This document shows, piece after piece, positions 56,131 to 64,000 of a stretch of 64,000 nt of DNA. Source of the stretch: Tenodera sinensis (lineage: Eukaryota; Arthropoda; Insecta; Mantodea; Mantidae); the NCBI GenBank assembly GCA_030765045.1, contig CM060962.1, positions 217,827,655-217,891,654 of the forward strand, read 5' to 3'. The first letter of the stretch is position 1; every line of letters begins with the position of its first letter. The position numbers were made by a program, and so were the translations under genes. The notes below the pieces were generated by a model. The model was not told where the DNA came from. It did not search any database and worked only from the letters and a program-made list of their open reading frames with translations.

Positions 56131-57149
56131 GTTTAGTTTCTTGTTAGTTTATTTAATGTAAGCTACTGTATTTTGTGTTTCAAAGTTTGAACATAATATA
56201 GAGTTTAAAACCAAACAGCTTTTAAAGTTGATATGGTTTTAAAATATTTTTAGGGCTAAATAGCAATGGAACTTTACTGCTTCATTTATTATGAAAGAGA
56301 GAGAATTTAGTATGATAATCATAAGGCAGCATAAGAATATTACATGCATAAGTTAAATGAAGGTTAGCAATGCAGTAATGATAGCAGCATGAGCATTGTG
56401 TTTGATTTAATTATTTAGTTATTTTATTGTTTAATAAATATATGGGGTCTGCAGAGCTATGAGTACCTACCTAAAGTACGCTTTACCAGGTAGCCCATCA
56501 TGGTTGAAGTTCAAAACTGGGCTGTGAATTTTCAATCAGATATGGTACCCCACTGATAATTTTGCCTGTCATATTATTAACTAAAAGTTTTTCTTGTTAT
56601 ATCTTCACATAAACTCAATCCGGAGAGCGAAATTGACATAAACATAATACTGGTTTGTATCAATCCATGCCCACATACAATGCAATGAAAAAACACCCAC
56701 ATGTACAGAAGAGAGAATTCAGCTGCATAACATATAATATGCATTTTTTTACCATCAGGCACATTTATTTGACCATACCTCTAAATAGCATGGAGCACAG
56801 ATATCAAAATTCATTGCTACTTACATGATTGAATTCCATTACTGTGAGCTGGATATTGGTTATATATCTTCCAGATTGGACATATCTGTGTTTCTTAATG
56901 AATCATCACACAGGTAAATCAAGCATTTTTCCACCATGTAGATAATGTCTTCCAAGTTCCAAGTATTTTGTTCTTCGCTAACACCAGAACACCAAACTCC
57001 ACTTTTCACCCAGCACACACATGTCTTGGAGTTTCAAGATTGTAGTATTCCTGGCAATGTTACCCATAACCTGATTCTATACAATCTTTATCGGGTTTAA
57101 GTAACAGTGATAAGGTATCAGTTGAGGTACAATAGCAAATTAGCCATTT
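56131..57149. other. unassigned sequence
   Basis: No convincing gene or terminal repeat. A ~60-codon open stretch on minus (56577-56762) has no recognisable motif. Confidence 0.35.
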
Positions 57150-57560
57150 TATCAATTAGATATTTTTATGCTCTTTAGCATGAGACTTGAAAAATTCCTG
57201 CAATTCTGCCTTCACTAAACCCTTGTCAAAAGCAATGCTTTTACTCTGTGGGTATGCCATGAGGTCACTTTTTCTCCAAGAATGGTTTGGTATGCATTCT
57301 AACCTTACACTGTTGTAGGGGCATTTCCATCACAATGACCCTATTTGGGCATAATTTAGGAAGAGACTTCAAACCACAATTAGAGCACTGCTTCTACCAA
57401 CTCTGGAGTATGCACACAGTCTGTGGCAGTCTTTCTCAGTTCCAGTCTCAAGGAAGCGCTGGATGGTGCAGGAGAGAAACTTCCTGCTTATTTTCAATTT
57501 CTGTAGAAGTTATCAAATGCTGGGCTTTGGCAATGAAGCCATTACTGCAGATGTTAAAGC
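57150..57560 (-). pseudogene. possible Tc1/mariner-like transposase fragment
   Basis: Minus-strand scraps in different frames follow the order of a helix-turn-helix region: TIQRFLETGTEKD, then VHTPELVEAVL, then NYAQIG, and RMHTKPFLEKK. IQR(F/W)..TG..KD followed by TPELVEAV is typical of Tc1/mariner-like transposases in insects. No catalytic domain or terminal repeat was found, so the call is weak. Confidence 0.35.
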
Positions 57561-59154
57561 TTTTACGGTTCTGTTGTTATATTTACAGCTTTTAATTCTA
57601 TATGGTCAATAACATCTGGTACTGGGAAGATAACTTTGTCCGCGTTTTGATGTAGTTTCCTATAGTATTGGAAAGCATTAGAGAGGGATCTAATCACTGC
57701 ATTGCAAAATACTCAGGCATAGTAAAAAAACACTTTTGAAGGACTACTGCTAATGCCTTAAGCACCCAACTGGGAGGACTGTCTTATTATGACTAACAAT
57801 GGCCCAAGTTTACCATCTGTGATTAAATGTGTTCCATAAATGTAGTATTACTAAGCACAGGTTGAACAAACTTGAAATAAAATCCTGTTAAAGCTGTCAT
57901 TAGACACAAGTTTGTACTACAATGCTAAAATATATTCTTATTTGTGCAGTTTTATTCCAAGTTTTGGTGCCCATTCAAGAGTGGGTCCTTCATAGCTGCC
58001 TTGGCCTCCTCCATGCTTTCCTCTGCATAAACATTATTTAGTTTAAATTTTGTGAATCATATGCAGACACTGGGAAAAGTCTCAGTGGTAATGATCTCTG
58101 CGTAAGCATAATTGAACTATGGAGCTTTTACATCACAGGGGGGAAGGTCGTATGCGAGGGTGTGCAGTTTCTTCCAGTGACAATGTGGAACTGTGGTTAG
58201 AAGTACACAGTGCATTACTGACAGTGACCTTCCTACCTCTTTTGTTTGCATGCCAATCACAACATCTCCCACACTCTACAGTCGATGCATAGTCAACCTA
58301 ACGTAGATGTGAGATTTACTCCCATGTCTAATCATCTATGACTACCCTGAGCTATCCTTCTGCTGTTTCTTCCAACTCATATCTCAAGAAGTGCTTTTCT
58401 TGTCTAATGTGCCAGCAATTTCTCATCCTTCTCCTTATCACTTTAACAATAATTATTCTGTTTTTGCTTAAGATTGGTTCAAAATAACTGAGAACTGTAA
58501 CCAGAATGATAATGACAAGGTTAAAATATGTATATTATAATGAGAGTACCCACAATTAACTGAAAACTTCCCCAGGTCCTATGAAAGGGAAAAAAGGCTG
58601 TCAGCTTTTAGCTTTCTTGTTCTCAGGCACAGCATATTAGATCATATTGTACAGCCTAAGACACCATAAATGAGAAACAGCCAGATAGGAAATTTGATGT
58701 GGAAAATATTGGAAGTATACTTCGTTATTAAAAGATTGCTCCCAAGTGGGTGGTGCTATAGGATGTCTATTGTGTGATGGAGCTTCTGTTGATGCATCAC
58801 ATGCTGCTTGAGTGTTTCGCTAGTGCACTTTTGAGACTGCTGCAACTGCCTGTCATACTTGTATAGGTCCTGTCGGATGGTAAACAAGTGGTTGAAAGAG
58901 TTTTTAAGTTTTTAGCAATGGTAAAACTGAACCTAAGGATTTAGAATTGTAGATATCAAAATTTCACACTTTCTCAACCACTTTGTAACTTTGTTTTAAT
59001 TGTGGCTTTGGCCTCATAGTTTGGTATATTTGTGTATAGTTGCGTCTTTACTAGTATTTTTATTTTATATTGATATTTATCTCTGAAAAATTTTAAGAGA
59101 GGAGGAAACACCAATACTGAATAATAGCAATAAGAGGTCTATATAATGGCTCTA
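57561..59154. other. unassigned sequence
   Basis: A short minus-strand open stretch at about 58030-57950 ends EEAKAAMKDPLLNGHQNLE then a stop and AATAAA. It looks like the end of a processed transcript or exon, but nothing else supports it. The rest shows no elements. Confidence 0.3.
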
Positions 59155-59203
59155 AAATAATAATAATGATGATAATGATGGTGATAATGATGACGATGAT
59201 GAT
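59155..59203. repeat. (GAT/AAT)n microsatellite
   Basis: Imperfect trinucleotides TAATAATGATGATAATGATG and onward, directly before a LINE fragment. Confidence 0.85.
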
Positions 59204-59204
59204 T

Positions 59205-60035
59205 TATTAAAAATAAACCATGGTGTTAGACAGGAATATGGTCTGCCACCAGTGATATTCAACCTATATATTTATAAAATTGTTAAATTATGGAAACGAA
59301 AATGCCACTTTGGTATCCAAATTACACCAAGAAAGGTTTAGACAGACAATACTTTATGCGACAAGGTTATTTCAGCAACCTCAGAAAATGGAGTGCAAAT
59401 TAACACCCAGGAATTAAATAAAATTGCCAAAAACTTTGAAATGAAAGTTTCCCCATCTAAAACTAAAGCAATAGCTTTTTGTGGTAAACTTATACAAAGA
59501 GTTGTGATTGTAATAGAAGTCCAGATAACTGAACAAGCATCAAATTTTAATTATTTAGGAAATTTAACATCCACAGAAGGAATAGATATTAATTCAAAAG
59601 TACAAAAGTATAACAGGTTAATGCTATTATAAAATGAAATGTTGGGAAACATGTCAATAGAAAAGAAATCGAAACTACGTAATATCACTTCAAAAGCAAC
59701 TCTATCCTATGGCTGTGAAATCTGGATCTTAAATTTAAAAAATAGGCAAAAATTAGAAGCAGCAGGGATGGAATTTTTAAGACCATTATTAGGTTTAACA
59801 AGACACAATCATCAAAGAAATGTGGATATAAAAAACAAACTGAAGGTAAATAATATCACAGAAGACATGCATAACCATCAGAAAAACTGGTTCAATCATT
59901 TACAGCAAATGACCTTTCACCAACTCCTATGCTTAGCCTGAAACTATCGACTGCATGAGAGAAGGGACCTGGAAGACAAAGACAGAGATGGCACAACCAG
60001 GAACATTTACAGAACTCTTGAGGAATAGGCCTTAA
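59205..60035 (+). pseudogene. LINE reverse transcriptase 3' fragment
   Basis: Begins inside motif B (GVRQEYGLPPVIFNLYIYK, from about 59222). The FADD region is missing or shifted. It continues NKIAKNFEMKVSPSKTKAIA, NFNYLGNLTSTEGIDI and, after a stop at 59630, SYGCEIWILNLKNRQKLEAA, GMEFLRPLLGLTRHNHQRNV and GRQRQRWHNQEH near 59975-60010. This order is the RT thumb and C-terminal region of a common insect LINE. It is a different family from the fragments at 1-680 and 63237. Multiple stops; 3' tail in TCA repeats. Confidence 0.85.
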
Positions 60036-60136
60036 TCACCTAATCCTACATTTATTCATGATGATCTGTGGCTTTGGCCATGATACATTTTACAAGGGTG
60101 CTGATGACCAAGTAGTTGAGTGCCCTTAAAAACTGT

Positions 60137-60213
60137 ATCATCATTATCGTCATCATTGTCGTCGACATTATCATCATCATCATCATCGTCATCGTCATCA
60201 TCTATGCCGCCGC
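60137..60213. repeat. (TCA)n microsatellite
   Basis: Imperfect TCA/TCG trinucleotides adjoining the LINE 3' end; probably derived from its tail. Confidence 0.9.
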
Positions 60214-60352
60214 CACCGCCACTGCCACCGCCACCACCGCCACAGACACCGACACCACCACCACCTCCACCACCACCACTACCACCACCACCACTACCAC
60301 CACCACCAACACCACCACCACCACTGCCACCACCACTACCACCACCACCACC
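60208..60352. repeat. (CCA)n microsatellite
   Basis: About 145 bp of CCA/CCG trinucleotides. The apparent Pro-, Thr- or Ser-rich frames here are by-products. Confidence 0.95.
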
Positions 60353-60424
60353 AAGAATTATCCTGAAGCTCTTGACGGGGCCTTAACTCGGTGCACTTTT
60401 TTATATTCTGGAAAATGTTAGCAT

Positions 60425-60565
60425 CCATATATATTGAATATATTCAACATCATCAACATTATCGGATAATTCATCATCACTAAATATGTTCTCTCCTTCT
60501 GGCTCATTGTCTGGTAAACTATGGAAATAATTCAACATTTCATCTTCTCGAAGATACAGTGGTAA
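60425..60565 (-). pseudogene. piggyBac transposase N-terminal fragment
   Basis: The minus-strand frame reads LYLREDEMLNYFHSLPDNEP then EGENIFSDDELSDNVDDVEY. The acidic N terminus with a (L)REDE.LNY..SLP start and a SDDE run is characteristic of piggyBac-derived (PGBD-like) transposases. It is truncated before the DDD core. Confidence 0.55.
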
Positions 60566-60930
60566 TTATGATATGACATGGCAATGATACAGTAAGGCCT
60601 CAAAAATATTTTACCATTCACTATATTGACACGACTTCTAAAACACGTCTGCTGCTAACTTTTTCAAACTAAGCATCCACAATGACTACAAACCTTGAAT
60701 TATTTTCAGACCACGTTGTTGTCATTGTTAGTTATAACACATTCATTCTAGTGCTAAACATTATTAAACTGGGCTACAACAATGACCGAAAGCCTTGGAT
60801 AACCTTTGAATACACTGTTACCACTATTTAGTTACGACATGTGCGAAATAATCGCACCGGTCAAAATTACCAGCTATGGTCCTTTAAGATCAAAAGCTGG
60901 TATAATTTTTTTAAAACCTGCTACAAAAAC

Positions 60931-61657
60931 TTAAGGGACACTGGGAGTGAAATTTGAAAGTTCATTTTTTGATACATTTTTCTGAAACTTTTACTGTGTT
61001 TGCATTTATATGAGAATAGGAGGTACACCAAATTTCATTAAAATTGGATAATTCGTTTAGGATATATAAATTATTTTATGAATTTAATAGGCACATTTTC
61101 AAAATAGAGCTCGAGTCTATTGTATTTTCAAAATACATTTATATTGGCAGAACTGATACTCTAAAACATGGGTAACAATTGTATGAAGAGATATTTCAAA
61201 TGCGTTTGCTGATTATGCTGTACATATTTTTTTAATAACAAAGAAAATTTAATCTTAAAAATTATTGAATTTTTTCATACAAAAAAAGTTTTTGGAATTC
61301 ATGTTAATGATAGCATCAATATTGAATCATAGTTTTGTTTAGCTGCTATTTATGAATACTTTCAGAAATTTTCATTGAATTTGAAGCAAAACTCAGGCGC
61401 GACCTTCTTTTGGAATGTGCAGAAATGTAGTTTTGAGAAAAACAGTCTTTCACATAGGAACATACTGAGTACGTTAAGGGAAGAGCGCTATTTGAAAGGG
61501 CCGCAATGACCACATAAAGTGGGGGATATGAAAAATGTTAGCTGATCCAAATGCACCGGTGTTCCAGGAATATTTTAAGGTAAAAAAAAAAAAAAAAAAA
61601 AACAATTTTGGACTTTTTGACAATTTTGACCAAAATTTCACTCCCAGTGTCCCTTAA
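60931..61657. mobile_element. MITE with perfect 25-bp inverted ends at TTAA
   Basis: The left end TTAAGGGACACTGGGAGTGA (continuing AATTT, to 60955) is exactly inverted at 61633-61657. Including flanking TTAA the unit is 727 bp. It has no coding frame and contains an A-run at 61581-61601. TTAA target sites plus GGG/CCC ends suggest mobilisation by a piggyBac-type transposase, though a TA-targeting family could also produce this. It interrupts the piggyBac-like 5' region. Confidence 0.88.
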
Positions 61658-61796
61658 ACATTTTAGGGAGTCATCCTTGCTCTCTTTTGTTAGAAGTCAC
61701 GCAATATTAAAGCGATAATGACACTGCCTCAATGTATACACTTGTTTAAAGAACGTTAACCAGTCAAAATGACCGGTACGGTCCGTCTAGTGTTAA

Positions 61797-62002
61797 TAGC
61801 CATTCACTGCCATCCTCTGCACACATGTATTGATTATTCATTTCATTTAAAGCAAATTTATGTGTTCCTGACCAATAGAGTGTATTTAAATTTGTTTGTA
61901 GATTTCTATTGTTAATTATGACTTCTTATAGGATGTAATACCACAAGCGTCAGAAGTTAGGAAAAAAAATTTGCAGGACATAAAGTAAAGAAGGATCTAA
62001 TT
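61797..62002. other. unassigned sequence
   Basis: No gene, repeat or terminal structure seen. Confidence 0.35.
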
Positions 62003-62008
62003 CCATGT

Positions 62009-62262
62009 TTTTTTTTTTTTCTTTTAATTAACGTCCTACAACCTTGTGTCATATCGGACGAATAAATGAAATGAAATGGGTGAAATGATGCTCAAATGAG
62101 CCCGAGGTCCATGGAGCTTTAAGTTACCCGACATTCGTCTTCTCAGGGTAGGGAAAACCTCGGAAAAAAACCTTACCCGGATAACTTACCCTAAGCGAGA
62201 TTCGAACTCGCGACCTCTTGAACGTGAGGCAGCCACGCTAACCATCACGCTACCGAGGCGGG
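62009..62262 (-). mobile_element. tRNA-derived SINE with target duplication
   Basis: Read on minus: GCCTCGGTAGCGTGATGGTT (A box region, 62238-62256), GCCTCACGTTCAAGAGG (anticodon arm region), GCGAGTTCGAATCTCGC (B box, 62196-62210), body GGTAAGGTTTTTTTCCGAGG and CATTTCATTTCATTTATTCG, and an A-tail at 62009-62022. CCATGT occurs immediately outside both ends (62003-62008 and 62263-62268), a target duplication. It is a complete, relatively young SINE of an arthropod-type family. Confidence 0.85.
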
Positions 62263-62268
62263 CCATGT

Positions 62269-62936
62269 GGGTTGGATACTTTGCCATGGGATAAGCCTCC
62301 CTAATAAAACAGTTCAGATATAGAGGCCTTTAAACATAAACCAATAAAATCTTTGTAATTACACGGAAATTTAAGATTCAAGGTATTGCTTTCGTGCGGA
62401 ACAGTCAACAATAACCTCACCTTTTCATTTATTTATATCGTGCCTCATGCGCCAGGGACAAAATATCTGAATTGGATACATTGTCAACATTACTTAAACA
62501 GTTTTTATAGGGTGTTAGAATAGTTCATTGAGGTGCTGTAGGAGCAGATTACTCAATCAACAAGTTGCATTACGTTGCCACACACACTCGCCTTTGAATG
62601 TGATTATCTAGTTAACGATACATTTAATTAAAAAAATTGTATTGGAATTTTTGTTAATTTATATTCTCTCCCTCACCTTCTCTAGTCTGACAGATTATTT
62701 CACTTCCATCCTGTATATTGAATATTCTGGGAATAGTCTATGAAGTCCACTTCACTTGGAAGACAGTTTCTGTAATCTTGTACAACTGGAATTAACGAAA
62801 GTATATAGTGTAGAGGTTAACTAAGAACAATACATCTCTAAATTTTGTGAACAATTGGAAGGTGAAAAGAACATTTTCATACAAAGAAATGACCAAGCAA
62901 ACTTAAAATTCTCAAAACTCCTACTGAGACCAAGAA
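62269..62936. other. unassigned AT-rich sequence
   Basis: No gene or element recognised. Confidence 0.35.
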
Positions 62937-63236
62937 GTGTTTTGGGAGCTAACGCGTGTGATTGGCCTACACCGTCACAGTAAACACGGAAGGACAAGGC
63001 AGGGTATAAGTTTGTTTTCAAAACGCACCGTTACGCTGTTTTTTATGTACGGAGCTTGGGAAAGTGACCACCCACACTATCTGCAATATTGCCAGGTTGT
63101 TTTCAATAAAGCTAAAATATCTCCATAGGAAATGGTCGGAGACAAAACGTAAGATACAAAATGTGTTCCAAATACTGAGATATACCACTGATTTACATTA
63201 ATGCAATGACTTTCCTTCCACTGGTATGTTAAAAAA
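62937..63236 (+). repeat. dispersed 0.3 kb repeat, copy 2
   Basis: Second copy of the repeat at 1019-1322, same orientation, similarity starting at TGTTTTGGGAGCTAAC and ending at CCACTGGTATGTTAAAA. It abuts the LINE fragment directly. Confidence 0.75.
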
Positions 63237-63920
63237 AAGCAAAGTGATGACAATAAGTAAAGAAAATGTTGAGACAGAAATATACATACAATGGAAGGGA
63301 GAGAAATTAGATAATGTAAGAAGCTATGGATATCTGGCTGTTATATTAAGAAAAGACGGAAGGATACATCAAGAAATAAGTAATAGGATCAAGAAAGCTA
63401 TGAATATAAATTATCAGATATATAATACAATAATCGGAAAGAGGGAATTTAACCAACCAACGAAGTTGAGGGTATACACAGCATTATACCAGTCAATTTT
63501 AATATATGCAAGTGAAAGCTGGACAATCCCAGGTAAACATGCAAGTAGAATAGTTGCGGCACAAATGAGCTATTTAAGAAGAGTAGCTGGATTTATCAGA
63601 AGACACCAAGTCAGGAATAGTACCTACTATAAGAGAAAGTTTAAAACAAGAAAGTATAATAGAGACAATAGATAGGAATCAACCAAGATGGCTCAGTCAC
63701 ATATTAAGAATAAATGAAGAAAGGCTACCATGAAGGATATATGAGACAAGGACGTAGAGAAGAAGGAGTGTAGGAAGACCAAGACTTGAATGGAGAAGGT
63801 ATATGGAAAAATTGGCAGCCAGTCGGGGAAAGACCCTGAGAGAAGCACATATGACTGCAAAGGACAGGAATGAATTCAGGAAGTGGCTGAAGAAACCCGA
63901 TACCTAAAGGCATAAGGGAT
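63237..63920 (+). pseudogene. RTE-like LINE, 3' part
   Basis: The frame from the A-run reads KSKVMTISKENVETEIYIQW, then YLAVILRKDGRIHQEISNRI, QSILIYASESWTIPGKHASR and QMSYLRRVAGFIRR, ending after a frameshift near 63610. The shifted frame continues NQPRWLSHILRINEERLP, GRPRLEWRRYMEKLAASRGK and DRNEFRKWLKKPDT, stop at 63905. This is the post-catalytic RT region and C terminus of the LINE whose 5' side matches 1-680. It ends in a GAA-rich tail. Decayed but recognisable to its 3' terminus. Confidence 0.85.
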
Positions 63921-64000
63921 AGAGGAAGAAGAAGACGAAGAAGAAGAGGAAGAAGAAGACGAGGAAGAAGAAGAAGACCAAGAAGAAGAGGAAGAAGAAG
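63921..64000. repeat. (GAA)n purine-rich tail, continuing past the window
   Basis: AGGAAGAAGAAGACGAAGAA and similar to the last base. It probably began as the 3' repeat tail of the LINE. Confidence 0.92.

Larger units (their letters stand above)
60420..61796 (-). mobile_element. piggyBac-like transposon, 5' part only
   Basis: Read on minus, TTAA at 61796-61793 is followed by CACTAGACGGACCGTACCGG and TCATTTTGACTGG, a piggyBac-type end. A related subterminal block, TGGTAATTTTGACCGGTGCG, lies at about 60855-60875. The N terminus of the transposase follows downstream. The element is cut off near 60420 next to the CCA microsatellite and LINE tail, and a MITE sits inside its 5' region. No catalytic domain remains. 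Confidence 0.6.

Noticed and set aside
57950..58030. Possible host exon ending EEAKAAMKDPLLNGHQNLE
   Set aside because: Only about 27 codons, with stops upstream and no matching exon nearby; retained only as a note.
60116..60421. Proline/threonine/serine-rich proteins
   Set aside because: They coincide with TCA and CCA microsatellites and are open in several frames.

Overview
The window reads as a transposon-dominated, gene-poor, AT-rich stretch of an animal genome, most likely an arthropod and probably an insect. The evidence is the mix of Tc1/mariner, piggyBac, hAT, Penelope, I-like LINE, RTE-like LINE and tRNA-derived SINE remnants, long microsatellites, and the absence of prokaryotic gene packing. 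The species cannot be named from sequence alone. No complete host gene is supported. The one candidate host coding region is a repeat-rich frame on the minus strand at 9.5-11.55 kb, and it carries a frameshift.

Left part (1-17984). A broken LINE reverse transcriptase opens the window. It is followed by a dispersed 0.3 kb repeat, a 488 bp fold-back element, and a ~170 bp satellite interrupted by a 1.65 kb CAGA-type simple repeat. Then come a second LINE 3' fragment, a possible LTR with a tRNA-iMet primer site, a decayed Tc1 element with recognisable terminal repeats, the 168-bp-repeat coding region, a 5'-truncated Penelope-like element (RT plus GIY-YIG endonuclease), and a degenerate repetitive tract.

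Central part (17985-54064). This is the main discovery of the window. A hAT-type terminal repeat (CAGTGGCGTGTGGT) opens at 17985 and its inverted copy closes at 54064. Both are flanked by the same 8-bp target duplication ACTCCCTC. The outside sequence is the same repeat family on both sides, so the 36.08 kb between the ends looks like one hAT insertion. Inside are broken pieces of a ZMYM1/DUF4371-type hAT transposase on the minus strand, a ~6 kb I/LOA-like LINE with gag, endonuclease, RT and RNase H (also minus), and a tandem array. The array core (27255-50330) is 25 consecutive monomers of two lengths, ~904 and ~938 bp. Each monomer is a mosaic of two hAT transposase fragments, the two ends of a piggyBac-like MITE with TTAA, and a tRNA-like SINE segment. 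Blocks of several monomers have themselves been duplicated, giving a higher-order repeat.

Right part (54065-64000). The interrupted repeat tract resumes and ends near a Helitron-type 3' hairpin. It is followed by a hAT 5' end with a zinc finger fragment, a tRNA-SINE, a faint Tc1/mariner-like fragment, a LINE 3' fragment with trinucleotide tails, and a piggyBac-like 5' end interrupted by a MITE with perfect 25-bp inverted ends. The window closes with a SINE with target duplication, a second copy of the 0.3 kb repeat, and the 3' end of an RTE-like LINE ending in GAA repeats.

Almost all coding features are decayed. The Penelope frame is the longest uninterrupted enzyme frame. Boundaries of old repeats are approximate, and superfamily names rest on motifs read by eye.
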